Positions 44,215 through 56,290 of a stretch of 64,000 nt of DNA are shown here, piece after piece. Below the pieces are notes generated by a model. That model had not been told where the DNA came from, did not search any database, and saw only the letters and a list, made by a program, of their open reading frames with translations. Source of the DNA: Adenophora triphylla var. japonica. Lineage: Eukaryota; Streptophyta; Magnoliopsida; Asterales; Campanulaceae. Location of the stretch: contig JAFEMH010001247.1 in the NCBI GenBank assembly GCA_022495995.1, forward strand, positions 1 to 64,000. The letters run 5' to 3'. Both the position numbers and the translations under genes were made by a program. The stretch's first letter is position 1, and each line of letters opens with the position of its first letter.

Positions 44215-45855
44215 ATATCCCAAAGGAGAAAAGCTTTCATTTTTTTAAATAAACGATACCTGGTATATAGGTGGAAACCACTTAACCTTCCTGTATCGCT
44301 CCCTAACCCGGGGCTTGGGATAAACGGTGGTTTAACAATCCCACGTACCGGTATCACTTTTCAAAAAAAAAAAAAAGAAAGCTTTTCCCTTTGAGCGGGT
44401 TAGACTCCCATCGAGGATTCCGTCTATTTTGCTTGCTTTCTTTGCCTTGCATTGCATCATTTGCATCTTGGGATCTGTGCAACTTCGAACGGGAAACAAC
44501 CCGAAAAATAGCAAAGGAGTGGAACCTGGAAAATTGATCCATGCAGTCGTACGGCTCAATCCTCCTTGGATTCTGACCGGACGGCCTCAGTGGCGATTCC
44601 ACCAGGAAAAATTGAGGCTAATCTGGCAGTCCTAGCAGCTTGGGGCTATTCAGTTCCAAGACTGACTGGGGCTCCCAGAAAATTTACGTGCTTAACTGTT
44701 GCATTCTCCCCCGTCCCAAAAAATCATTCCTTTAAAACACATTTATGAAAATCTCTGTTTTAACTCAAAAAAGGAACATTTTTAGGAGACCGCACACTAC
44801 GCGCACCTTATATATCCTGTACACTTTGCACGCACGTCCCTTTAAACCCGGGGTGGTTGTTCAGCTGCAGTCACGGACAGCCTTACGATGCTCCCGGGCG
44901 CGCACGGAATCACCCCAAACTCCCCATGGCAGCCAGTGTCGACCAATGCACAGTCCGTGTCACACGTTTCAAAAAAACCGTGACTTTTGGTTGAATTTTG
45001 GTCTAGTCCGTGTCATATAGCCCAGTTGAATATCCCCGTAAAGGTCAAGCCTTAGCTCATAACGGAAGTCAAGGTCTCTCGCTCAAGCGAAACTCTGCAA
45101 AAATTTCGACAAGGAAAAATCGGTAGAACCTTGACTCCGACATTGACTTTTGACCTTGACCTGCACGGAACGCGTAAGAGTCGAGACCGAGTCTTTGCCA
45201 AGAAAAATCCAAAGATCTTTCGCTCAAGCGAAGCTCTGCCAAAATTCCGACAAGGAAAAATTGGCAAGATCTTGACCCGGCATCGACTTCGATTCTGACT
45301 CACGCCCGGCGTATGTAACGAAGTTCAATGTGACACTGTGTCATCTGGCTTTTACCGCCCGACCCATGCCTATTATCTTCTCGGACATTACCGAAAAGTC
45401 GAAACGTCAATCGCGCAAGCGAAATTCTGCCGAAATTCAATCAAGGCTGAAAGACGAGACTTTCCCGGTATTGCCTTGACTATAATTCGCATCGCTCGTG
45501 CGTTAAAAGTTCCTATGACCCGCTAGACCCATTAGGAGCATTCTTCTCTCTCGGTCGGTGGGATCCGCGTGCCCTATAGGACTCTCGCCCGGGGCTGTCC
45601 ACCCTGGGAGGTCGAAATACAGGTGGAATACGAGGGGCTTATAGACGTAGTGACGGAGCCCACTGATCCAGGATCTAGAGTAGTTGCGAAAAAGAAGGGC
45701 AAATCCCCTTTTCCAACCAAATAGAAATTAATAAAAGACACTGTTTTAAGTAAACTGGAAGATTCTTAATTTGCATATTGCTTGAGCCTTCAGCCTAAAC
45801 ACCTACCCCGAGTCTAAACCTCTCCTATCCCTTTCCCGCAGCGAGAAAGAATTGG
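44215..45855 (+). other. Untranslated leader of element B
   Basis: Aligns by eye with element A from about 651 to 2290. It carries the palindrome TTCGCTCAAGCGAA exactly at 45219-45232, with one mismatch at 45078-45091 and degraded at about 45410. No protein is convincing. Confidence 0.6.
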
Positions 45856-46515
45856 GTGAAAACACCGGTACAGCAGTTTGTCGGCACAAAGATCTCAAGT
45901 AACCCGTCAAAATCTTCGAGTCTCAGTTTTTCCAGTGTCAAAATGGCCAACGTGGTACTCAACAATAGTAATGACCAGTTAGTCGGAGAGGCCATCCCAG
46001 TTCAACCCAAGCCCCATATCTGGTATGATGTATGCGACTGTGAGGATTGTCTGGAATACGAGTATCAAGAATGGATTAATGAAGACGCTCCTTCAAGAAA
46101 GAAGAAGAAGAGGAGGTCCACGCAGCAGAAATTAAAAGAAAGGTTCATAGCCGGAGACAAGAGCGTCGGAACTCTAGGGGAGCCTTCCAGCAAGTTTGAT
46201 TACTACGTCAGTTATGCCAAAGAGCCCGCCAAGGAGCCCATCATTCAAAGCACAGTCCAGCCTGACATCCCCGTGATCAGTGACCCTCTTGAAGCAGAGA
46301 ATGCCGAATTCGTTGCCATCATAAAGTTCAATGAGAAGCTAGCAGATCTAGAAGCAGAATACAGAAATCCTATTGAATACGTAGCCAGTCAAGGAAGAAT
46401 TAAGATCCCTTCTGAAGAAGACTTCATCAGCATTATCCAGGCCAACCCTCCTGTTGGCTATACTGACAAGGTCGTGGTGTCCAAGATCAGTAAAGAGAAA
46501 ATGAGTTATCAGTAG
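45856..46515 (+). CDS. Unrecognised 219-codon ORF in place of gag
   Basis: Starts MKTPVQQFVGTKISSN (an internal MANVVLNNSN at about 45943 is another possible start). It is acidic and lysine-rich, with a notable WYDVCDCEDCLEYEYQEW cysteine cluster, then KKKKRR and a glutamate-rich second half. It lacks the capsid domain and zinc knuckle of gag. Element A has ordinary gag at this place. The segment keeps many CAG and CTG triplets, unlike its surroundings. It may be capsid of another retroelement, a captured host piece or an assembly join. I do not recognise a family. A related broken frame (ELAERLHQATLAPHTIFPRY) continues to 46734. Confidence 0.5.
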   Translation: MKTPVQQFVGTKISSNPSKSSSLSFSSVKMANVVLNNSNDQLVGEAIPVQPKPHIWYDVCDCEDCLEYEYQEWINEDAPSRKKKKRRSTQQKLKERFIAGDKSVGTLGEPSSKFDYYVSYAKEPAKEPIIQSTVQPDIPVISDPLEAENAEFVAIIKFNEKLADLEAEYRNPIEYVASQGRIKIPSEEDFISIIQANPPVGYTDKVVVSKISKEKMSYQ

Positions 46516-46900
46516 TGCATTGATAAGATGAGCCAGACTCTTCAGTCAATGAGCCCAGTTGTCACGGATGAGCTCGCCGAGAGATTGCATCAAGCTACTC
46601 TAGCTCCCCACACCATCTTTCCACGGTACCGGCCTGTCAATGATTTCCGGCAAGTTTTTGATCAGTTTGAAGTCTCCAACTTTACGAAGAGCGGCGACGA
46701 GGCGCTACTCCCGGGCAACGGCGGGAAGGAGTGAGATCCCGGTCCAACCCTTGTCAAACACTCTCGAGTCAATAAGTAGTGTAGGGTCCGAGTCGGTAGG
46801 GTCCAGGAGTCGGTTGAGTCGGGAATCTTTGAATTCCGATCCTCGAGTCATCCAGAAGGCCTCACGCTGAGGACTATCAATATGTAATCAATGTCATCTT
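46516..46900 (+). pseudogene. Continuation of the replaced segment and junction to pol, element B
   Basis: After the stop at 46513-46515 the same reading direction continues in another frame (MSQTLQSMSPVVTDELAERL) to 46734. From about 46735 the DNA matches element A from about 4831, so the right breakpoint of the replacement lies near 46720-46735. Confidence 0.5.
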
Positions 46901-49900
46901 TCCCTTTGCTTTGAATGAAATGACGGATCTTTCGATTATCCCCTTATTGCCAACTTAACAAATGATAAATTAACTCAAAACTTAACAACGGATTAATAAT
47001 GAATCATTTGAACAAGATGCAAACACACTAAATGAACAATACATTAAAGAAATCTTTAAGCGGAGTTACGAGAAAAAGAGGAAAACCGGGCCCAAGTGCC
47101 GAGGAGGTTTTGACAAGTGTGAACTTGGAGTGCGTCGAGGAACCTAAAGAGACACGAGATCGGAAACTTCTTCCGAGGGTTGAACGGGACAGGGCGGTTA
47201 ATCTGCTCGGAGAATACATGGACGTCTTTGCGTGGTCGTACAAGGATATGCGGGGCTAGACGGTTCAATAGTAGAGCACGGGATCCCTCTAGCACCGGAT
47301 GCTAAGCCAATAAAGCGAAATTGAGGAAAATCGAAGCCGAGTGGTCTCTACGGGTCAAAGAAGAAATTGAGGAAGCTATGCGGGTAGGATTCATCAAAGT
47401 CATCGAATATCCGACATGGTTGTCCAATATTGTGACCGTCACCAAGGCCAATGGGAAGGTGCATTTCTTGTGTGGATTTCGGGGATACGAACAAGGCCGG
47501 CCCAAAGACGATTACCCCTTGCCAAACATAGACATCCTGGTGGACTCCACTTTGCCAACTACGAAGTCAAATCCTTCATTGATGGCTTTGCGAGGCTACA
47601 ACCAGATCAAGATGGCCGAAGAAAACCAAGAAAAGACGGCCTTCACCACACCGTAGTGGGGACTTGCTGCTATACGGTAATGCCATTTGGGCTCAAGAAC
47701 GCAGGGGCTACTTATCGAAAGGGCGGCGACCGCGCTTTTCCATGACATGATCCACAAGGAGATTGAGGTCTACGTAGACGACATGATAATCCACTCCAAA
47801 GGTGAGGACGGGCGGCACTTTGTTGACTGCGAAAGTTCTTTGAGAGGCGAGACAACATTCCATGAGACTAAACCACTGCTAAGTGCACCTTCGGAGTGAC
47901 AAGGGGAAATGTGCTTGGGTATATGGTCACGGAGCGAGGTATCGAAGTCGACCCCCGAAAGATCAAAGCCATTATGGACATGAGGCCACCTCAAACCCAG
48001 ACAGAAGTCAAGAGCTTTATGGGTAAACTGTAGTACATCAGCCGTTTCGTCAACCGGTTGACCACTATGTGCGAGCCCATCTTCAAGCTCATGAAGAAGA
48101 ATGTAGATACGAGAATGGACCGAAGAATGCCGGGATGCCTTTGATCGGATTAAGGCATACTTAGTACATCCTCCGATTACTATGCCCCCACATAGACGAA
48201 ACCTCTTACGCTCTATCTTGCATCCTTGATACGGCGGTTGGGGCTATGCTTGCTCAAGAGAAGAAAGACTCTCGGGTAGAAACGCCATTTACTTTGTCGG
48301 CGGAAGGCTGCGGGGAAGTGAGCTCAATTACTCGGCATGTGAAAAGACACATGCGGGAGGCGATGCGGGTAGTCGGCAAGTTGAAGCATTATATGCAAGC
48401 CCACCTGTGAATTTGGTCTCAAAAATGGACCCCATCAAGTATATCTTCTTATTTCTCTCTCGTGCGTCTAGCAAAGTGGTCCTTCTTCTTAGCGAGTACG
48501 ACATCGGCTACGTAACCGAGAAAGGCCATCAAGGGTCAAGCATTGTCGGACCACGAAGAACTTCCCCGGTAATGAGGACGAGAGGGCACGAACCCCAATT
48601 CCCGAGATGAAGGGATCTTTGTAGTTGAGCACGAAAATCGATGGCGGCTTTTCTTTGATGGGTGCTAACAAAAGAGGAAATGGTGTAGGGATGCTGCTTG
48701 GTCGATCCGAAAGATGAGCATACACCCATAGCCCTTAAGTTGAACTTCCACGCCACGAACAATGTCGCCAGAGTACGAAGCTTTGCATTCTTTGGTTTAG
48801 AGGCTGCCCTAGAAAGGAATGTCAAGGAGCTCGAAGTTTATAGAGACTCGGCCACGATCATCAACCGGGTCTCCAACAAATGGAAGGCGTGGACCCTAAT
48901 CTTCAGCGGTATCATGCCCGTATGGAGGAGTTGATTGGACGGTTCGGAGAAGTGACTTTCCACTACTTGCCAAGGGAAAAGAACAGATTCGCGAGATGCC
49001 CTAGCTACTTTAGCCTCCTTTGGTAGAGATTCTTGAGGAAAAGCCATAAAACCCTTCAAAGTAGGTAGAAGAGAAGCCCCGACTTTACATTGTGAAGTAG
49101 ACACAGGACTGAGCCTATCAAGGAACCGTGGTACAATCAAATTTACCGGTTCCTCAAAGATGGAGAGTCGGCTTTCAAAAATGAAGAAGGTAGACCAAAA
49201 GAAGGTGTCAAAACCAAGAGCTTGCAAGCCCTGAAAAGGTTGGCCTCCCATTATGTCATTCTAGGAGGCAAGTTGTACAAGAAGCGGTATCAAGGACCAC
49301 TCCTCTTCTGCGTCACTCAAGAAAGGGCCAAAGAGTTGATGAGTGAAGTCCACAATGGTCCTTGCGGTCCTCATATGAATGCTAGAGCCCTGATGCAAGT
49401 GATCCTCAGAATGGGTTACTACTGGATTTCCATGGAAACAGACTGTGTCCAGCATGTCCGAGCGTGCGACAAGTGCCAGCGGTTTGCCAACCTCAACCAT
49501 CTCTCACCTCATGACTTGTACTGCATGACGAATCCTTGGCCGTTTGCAACTTGGGGTATTGACGTGATAGGGAAGATAGCCCCGGCAGGAAGCAATGGGC
49601 ATGAATTCGTGTTAGTGGCAGTCGACTACTTCACCAAGTGGGTAGAGGCCAAGTCCTACAAGGTCCTCACTTCCAAGAAGGTGGCCCAATTTATCAAAGA
49701 AAACATAATATGTAGATATGGGGTGCCCAATGAGATCATTTCTGATAATGGGTCACACTTTGAAGGGGACTGCGGTAGATTCTTTGTCGAGTTCGGGATC
49801 ACTCGCCACAAGTCGTCCCGTACGGACCTCGGACTAATGGAGCCGTGGAAGGCTGCTAATAAGACGCTCGAACGGATCATCCGGAAAATGGCCACCCGTG

Positions 49901-50390
49901 GTCGTGATTGGCTGAAAAAGCTGCACACTGGCACTATGGGGCTACTGAACGTCTGTCGAGAACGGCCACGGGAGAAACTCCACTTTGCCTAACCTACGGG
50001 ATGGAAGCGGTGTTACCGGTGGAGTTGGAAATCCCGTCATTAAGGGTCCTCTGGAAAACGGTGTCAACGAAGTAGAATGGCTACGTAGCCGGCATGATGA
50101 GTTGGCCACAGCTTGACGAAAGAAGGCTTAAGCCATGGAGCATACCCGAGCCTACCGGAGGCGAATGGCGAGCATTTGACAAAAGGTCAAGGCCGGAGAC
50201 ATCAAAGAGGGTGACTTAGTGCTAAAAGTAAAGCCCCCTACCGAGACAACCCCACAGGAAAATGGGAACCCGTTTGGATCGGCCCGTATGTGGTGCGAGA
50301 AGATACTATCGGGAGGAGCCATGAAACTTGCAGACTGGACGGCAATCCCTTTGTCCACCCGGTCAGCGGTGATAAGCTCAGAAGGTACTA
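46901..50390 (+). pseudogene. pol: pol of element B: RT, two RNase H regions, integrase
   Basis: RT: WLSNIVTVTKANGKV near 47420-47460, RPKDDYPLPNIDILVDST, NQIKMAEENQEKTAFTTP, and catalytic YVDD at 47771-47782. The first RNase H/connection region is about 48000-48500 and the second about 48640-49050 (LVDPKDEHTPIALKLNF). Integrase in frame 49222-49992 is the longest intact part: zinc-finger half with VHNGPCGPH and CDKCQ, core with TWGIDVIGKI and IISDNGSHFEGD; the glutamate region is shifted by one extra base near 49850. A C-terminal module follows to about 50390. Stops and shifts occur in RT and between domains. Confidence 0.85.
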
Positions 50391-50392
50391 TG

Positions 50393-50428
<36 letters not shown>

Positions 50429-50990
50429 AGAAAAAATTAAAATTAGTGCAAAAAGAGTAATGCCCAGCTAGGCTGCAAACTCAAAAAGGGCGGTCTAGGC
50501 AAAAAAAAGGGTTGCACATAAAAAAAAAGAAAGAAAAAATCTTAGTGCAAAAAGAGTAATGCCCGGCTAATTTGAAAACCGAAAAAGGGCGGTCTAGGCA
50601 AAAAACAGGGTTGCATATAAAAAAAAAAAAAGAGTTCACCAGAATGAACTACGAAGACCTGAGCCCCTTAGTCTTTCTTGTAAAAGGGGAACGTAGGCAG
50701 CCATATATGGTTCGGTCTAAACAATAAAAAAATAAAATAAAGGGCATTCCAGTTTTCATAAAACGGGCCTCAATCAATAAAGACATTTGAAATTTCCATG
50801 AAATTGTGTCTTGATTAATTTCTAAGATAATATTTCTTGTTCATTACAAGTTAAAAACTTCTTGATGAGTTCAAGCACGGTCTACTCTTGACTCTGCTAA
50901 CCTGCTACAAAGATATAAAATACAATAAAATGCCTAATAAAACTATTGTGTTTGCAAAATGGCAATAAGGGAATCCTAAGAAAAGATCTG
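50391..50990. repeat. Post-pol tandem repeats and hairpin motif of element B
   Basis: A-rich tract, then two units of 'gtgcaaaaagagtaatgcc...gggcggtctaggcaaaaa' (about 50445-50520 and 50545-50620), the CTACG...CGTAG motif at 50645-50700, and a 'tttccatgaaattgtgtc' stretch. Same as element A at 8480-9015 but with fewer units of the last repeat. Confidence 0.75.
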
Positions 50991-52578
50991 TCAGTCGTCA
51001 TTCGCTGAGTCTTCTTTGGTCTTCTTCCCTTTACCTCGACCCCGTCGAGTGTTCTTTCTCTTCTTCTCTATAATGTCGGTCTCCCTCATCCCGACCTCAG
51101 GCATCCTCACTGGAGCCTCCATCAAACCTGTGTCAATAAGTGCCCTCTCAACCCGAGCACGAGTCCGCACTTCCTCCCTCTGAGCCTCAGTCAAAGGAGC
51201 GACCTCGGACAATCTCTTGTATCGAGCCTCCATATCTCGATCGGGTCACCCGGCGGTTATGGCAACTCGCCTTAGCCTCGGTCTCCCTCAGTCCTACTCG
51301 AGTCGCGATCGGCCCCAAATAAAGCTGACGTCTCTCCCCCAAAATAACACAGGTCGCTCCCATCTCCCTCTCGTACCAATCCAAGTAGACGGTAGTCAAG
51401 ATGGTACTCTTCCTGCTCCTGAAGATAGCCACAGGTGGAAAAGCGGCGTAAGTCCAAGCCCTCGAGAAGAATGAGAAGGCTTTGGATCCCGCATGGCTAA
51501 TGGCACCACCTCCATGGTACGGATGTCCTCCCAATCACTCAATGGCTCTGTAAGGCCCGAACTGCCTGGATACCAAGCGGGGTATGTAGAAGGATGACCG
51601 GCGAGAACCACGGAACCCTCACTATGTAGGAGTAGGACTCTGAAATATCCTCTGATGCAGCAACCTCCGGTGAGGTACCCGCGGCGGATGTCCGAAGTGG
51701 ATAACCTAGCCATCATCGGCTCCCGGCTACCACTGGTCCTGCGTCGAGGTGCACCTCTCCGAAATCACCCAAGGGCGAGTCGGCAAAGCCCGGCAAGCCC
51801 AGAGCCTCTCCTGCTGACCACAAAGTCGATGCAGCCGGACTCCCGGACCTCATGAAACGGTCTCCTCTAGCCATCCTGTCAATGCCATGAAAGGTCTCAC
51901 CCAAAACCGGTGGAACAATGTCCTTCCCGGCCACACAATCTCGACCATGTCTAAAAGACCGCCATGACAGATTCCCACGGACTCGGCGGTAAACGAGAGA
52001 AGAAAATACGCGAGAGGATAAAGGCATCCATAGCCACCGTGGTCGCGGCCATAGCCAGGAGACCCAAACCTGCCGGGATATCGAAAGGTCAATCCTGTCC
52101 AGGGGCTATCATCATCTCCTCGGCTTCTTCCGAGAGAAATCTGCAGAAAGGATGCAAGCTTTGCCGCCACCGGCACGTCTTCGATCAACGGAATCGATAT
52201 AGCCTCAATTTCTGGACCCCCAATCAAGGCTCAGAAGTCTTCATGCGTTGGGACAATCTCATTGTAAGAAAAGCAGTAAACATGTCTCCGGACGTCCCAA
52301 AACTTTGCTGCTGCTCTCAAAAGGTCCCAATCGGGAGGGAGATCCCTCAAATGCCATAAAGACTTGATCTTGAAGGAAGAATCAAGTAACCCCTTGTGAG
52401 ATTGAAAGTTGTGTCTCACCCAAGGCTGAAGATCGGACAGAAAGCGGTCTCTTTTCCCCCTTTGCAATCTAACGGGCTTCTCCATTGCGAAATGATCAAA
52501 GATGATGCTTTTAGGTCCAAAATGTGCTCTGGGAACAGTTGGGACAAGTCTAAGTTGAAAATGAAATGAAATGGCCAA
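50991..52578 (-). pseudogene. Antisense DUF7745-like gene of element B
   Basis: Starts MAISFHFQLRLVPTVPRAHF at 52578. The recognisable core follows: SLWHLRDLPPDWDLL, FWDVRRHVYCFSYNEIVPTH and, after a frame change near 52230, IGGPEIEAISIPLIEDVPVA and FLLSFTAESVGICHGGLLDM. The C-terminal part (51233-50991) is basic, ending RRGRGKGKKTKEDSANDD with a stop. Roughly 500 residues without introns, in about five frames. It resembles DUF7745, a plant family of unknown function often found in retroelement surroundings. It lies tail-to-tail with pol and downstream of the antisense PMD gene. Confidence 0.6.
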
Positions 52579-53051
52579 GCCTTGGTTTTATTCAGAAAAT
52601 GACCAGTCCAGACAGAACTGTTAGCCGCACGGCTTCATTTGCCCCAGAGACCAGTCCGCACGGCCTCTTTTGCCTGATGTGGAAAACAATTTGCAGCAAC
52701 CAAAGTTGCTGCCCAAGGGAGTTTTCACCCCACTTTCTCAAATGAAACCTGTACACAAACATATCCAAACACCAACCATGTAATTTTGTGTCATCACAAA
52801 TCATTTTGGCCCAGTTTCAGCCCCAATTCCAAGCAAAAAACCGCCCCGAGGCTCAAGTAATATGCAAATTAATAAAGCATAAATAGAAAAAGCAAATAAA
52901 ACAGTATTACATTGTTTTCGCCCCATCGGCGCCCAAATAAAGCAAAAAAACAAATAAAATGTGCATAAAAACTTGTTCATTGTTTGTTTCCTTCCTAAAC
53001 CAACTCTAGAGACCTCCTACGCCTCTGATCCTTCTTCTTCTTCATCGCAGC
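52579..53051. other. Spacer between the two antisense genes of element B
   Basis: Contains two 'gccgcacggc' words (about 52624 and 52655) and AT-rich sequence. It should hold the promoter of the DUF7745-like gene. No gene seen. Confidence 0.4.
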
Positions 53052-55592
53052 TCAGCTCTTCCTCATCAAGTCTTCCGCGTCGCTCACATCAGACAGGTGG
53101 ACATTATCATGCCCGTACTCAGCCAGCTGCTCCAGGATGTCAGCATTGGGTCCCCGCCCCCGAGGCATGGCACTGGAAGAGTACTCCGAAGCCGATGAGG
53201 TGGATGCTGTGCCCCCGACATGCCTTCTCTTGTGCCCGGGCTCCTGTGCGTCCGCTGCCGCCTTTGAAGTGCAGGCCAGCTTCCTCAGAAGGGACCGGCA
53301 CATGTCCTTCCAGCCCCTGTTCTGCCTGACCAGCCTATCATAAGTGCGAGCTGGAACCTGAGAAAAAGAGGAGAAAATCTCAGAATTGCAAAAAAGCAAA
53401 GAAATCTGAAAGAGGGAAAAGACCCTAAAGTGTACTTACGGTCTTTGTACGGCGGCAAGGTATACTGGGGCTCCCTAGCATCGGGGACAGGTATCCTCAA
53501 CCTCTTGGGTACTCCGTGGACCACATATGAAAGGTGAGCAGGAGGGATCGGCGGATCAGAAGGCTCATCCTCCCCATATCCCTGAGTGACCGCCAGCTTC
53601 ACTGGGTGTGGCATCCTCGGTGTTGCTCCACAAACACGGCGTAGGGGTATCCATGTCAAAATACTCCTCGACGGCCACGCACACGATATCTAGCAATCTC
53701 ATCTGCACCCAATCCACAGGTGTAGCATCCGTCTTTGGAGGATCTGAGGAGTAATGGCATCGATGGAGGGACATGGCCATCTTTGCCTAGAAAATCGGTC
53801 CCCAGATAGATGACATCGCATGTCGGCCACATCGACCATCTCCTCTGCCTGGTCGCCTCCACGGCCTCTCCTAGCAAAATCTCTGGATACCTGCCCCACG
53901 GGTAGAAGTCCACTCCGTCGTGTCCATCCCTGTTGATGACTGGCCTCACCATCTTGTAGTCAAAAGTGATCCGGGTCTTCCCGGTGAACTTATCTCTCGC
54001 ATCTCCCCTCCAGCGGATCATAGCGGGAAAGATGGTGACATCGCTCTGTTGGTTCCACGGAAAGAACCCAATCACCTCACAAAACCCGGACACTGCATGT
54101 TCAAAACATCAAAAAGGTCATTTTTCTCTCATGAAAAGTCTCAAAGGCAGAACGTAAAAGAGAAGGAAAGAGAGACTACCTCGAGGGCGAAAGAGAAGCA
54201 GTCCATGGAGGCAGCCTTGTTACGGCTGTACATATCCAGAGAGAAGTAGAGCTCTGCCAATCCGGCCTCGCCCCATGAGACCGTCCCAATCCCGCCAACA
54301 TCCTCCAAAGAGTCGAGGAGGCAAGTCTTGGCCAGAGTCCCAGAATTTGCAAAGATAGTGACTGACAGCATCAACCACACAAATGCCCTCACAAGTTGGT
54401 GGGCAGTCACCTCACTAGCGGCAAAGTCCCGTATGCAGTTCTGGACTGCCACCTCGACGTTCCTCGTCTCCATTCCGAGCCCCTTGGGAATCAGCTCAAA
54501 CCCAACCAAAGCTCTAAACTCCTCGACAGTGATATGGTCCCTCCAAGTCACAGGCCTCCCGGTGAACTGTAAGCCCGTAATAGCAGTGAAATCGGCCGGA
54601 GTCACCGTCAGCTCCCCCCAGCTAAGATGAAAGCTGTGGGTGGTGTCCCACCAGAACTCAGATAGGGCCTGAACCAAGCCCTTGCTCTTCGAGGTAATGT
54701 GGATACCTCTGCCGATGGCCTCAATGAACGAATCCAAGCCGGTAGCCCGCACCAGCTGCTTAGGGTTCGCCCCATTCTTCTCAAAATCGGGCATCCTCTC
54801 CCATAGCCTCACAGCAATCTCCGAAGGCCCTCTAGACTTGTTCTCCTGTAGACAAGCACAGCAAAGAAGTGTGTCAATCCTTCATCTCGTTTCAAAAGCA
54901 TGCATGTATTCAAAAGTGCACATATTTTCAAAAGAAAAACATTCACAAAAAAATTTTCTAGCATCCTATGCATCGAAAACACGTCTTTCATCACTTGAAA
55001 CACGTCATGTCAAGCACATTGCTTTCCTAAAGCACAAAATCACAATTTTCAAAATATATTCGCACATAAGCATTATTTTTCTCAAAAAATGGCATGCATG
55101 AATCCTTTTCATCATCCAAAATCCCGTTTTCTCATCTACAATTCTGATTTGACCAAGTTTTAGCACATGCGAGGACTTCGTCACATTTTTAGACAATTAT
55201 TTTTTTTAAAAAAAAAGTGAGTCATTCTCATTATTTTGTCAAGTAAATTGCACATGCATGTTTGTTTATCTTTTTAGCCTCATAGGTTAATCTTCGAGAT
55301 TTCAAAATCATCCGAAAATCCAAGGAAAATTCGAAAAACTCCTAAAGCTTGGGTCAAGCCCTAAATCAATCAAAATCCAATCAAAATCGACGGAATTGAG
55401 CAAACTAAGAATGCTTACCCCAACCGATCGAGGGTTTGTTGATTTATGCTCCCTTCTCCCCGGATAGAGCTCCGATGGAGGCGTAAGGAAGTCATACTTC
55501 CTCTCCGTCCGAACAAGCTCCTTCCTCCTTCTCGCAGCCGCGGAGATGTTCCTTCTAGATTGCCTCGGCATTGGGTTCCCCTCCGGATCCAT
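53052..55592 (-). pseudogene. Antisense plant mobile domain gene of element B, four exons
   Basis: Exon 1 is 55592-55419 (MDPEGNPMPRQSRRNIS, basic; donor GTAAGC). Exon 2 is 54845-54180: after CAG, ENKSRGPSEIAVRLWERM, then the PMD core EFWWDTTHSFHLSWGELTVT and PADFTAITGLQFTGRPVTW, ending at a GTAGTC donor. Exon 3 is about 54092-53440: FCEVIGFFPWNQQSDVTIFP, DKFTGKTRITFDYKMVRPVI, ending at GTAAGT. Exon 4 is 53357-53052, ending DVSDAEDLMRKS and stop. Intron 1 is AT-rich. PMD proteins MAIN and MAIL1 work in the plant nucleus in silencing and genome stability. At least one shift (about 53660) and an uncertain exon 2-3 phase make the copy doubtful as a functional gene. Confidence 0.75.
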
Positions 55593-55984
55593 CTCAATCA
55601 ATAGAAGCAAGGGAATTGAGGGATTCTTGAAGAAACTCTCTCCTTTCTCTCTCTCTTCCTCGGCAGTTCTTGGGCGGCAATGATGCCCAATGCCCGTTCA
55701 AATCTGTTTTAAATAATCTGGAAAAATCAAGCTTCTAGCCGTACGGCTTCTTTTTCTCCATCTCATGCCGGGCGGCTTCTTTCGCTCTGAGCAGAAATTA
55801 CCCTTTTGCCCCTGGACTTTCCACTTGGGCATGTAATTCCCGTTATCTTTTAACAAAGATAACGTTGTTTTCAAAAGATATCCTTTATCTTCCAAGCAAA
55901 TAAACTTTCTTCCCCAGTCGCCTCCGTTACTTCCGTTATAACGGAATAACGCTAGGTGACAACCTCCGAATTGTCAAAACTCTA
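55593..55984. other. Upstream region of antisense PMD gene, element B
   Basis: CT-rich just above the ATG, then AT-rich sequence matching element A 13753-14130. Candidate promoter region for the antisense gene. Confidence 0.35.
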
Positions 55985-56245
55985 AACTTAAGCTACCTCT
56001 ATCATGAATAGAGAAGTACGCTCAAGTTCTCCTAACTTAAGCTACCTCTATCCCAGATAGTGAAGTATGCTAAGTTTTCCAAACTTTAGCTACCTCTATC
56101 TCCTCGATAGTGACGTAAGCTCTAGTTTCCTCAGGTGACAACCTCCATTAATTGTCAATCAGGTGACAACCTCCATTAATTATCAATCAGGTGACAACCT
56201 CCATTAATTGTCAATCAGGTGACAACCTCCATTAATTATCAAAAC
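55985..56245. repeat. Degenerate 50-bp units and four 28-bp units, element B
   Basis: About three diverged units of the array expanded in element A ('acttaagctacctctatc'), then four units of 28 bp built on 'tcaggtgacaacctccatta' starting at 56131, 56159, 56187 and 56215. Confidence 0.8.
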
Positions 56246-56290
56246 CTTCAAAGATCCTAGACATCGTTCCTAACCTATCTAGTGATGCTT

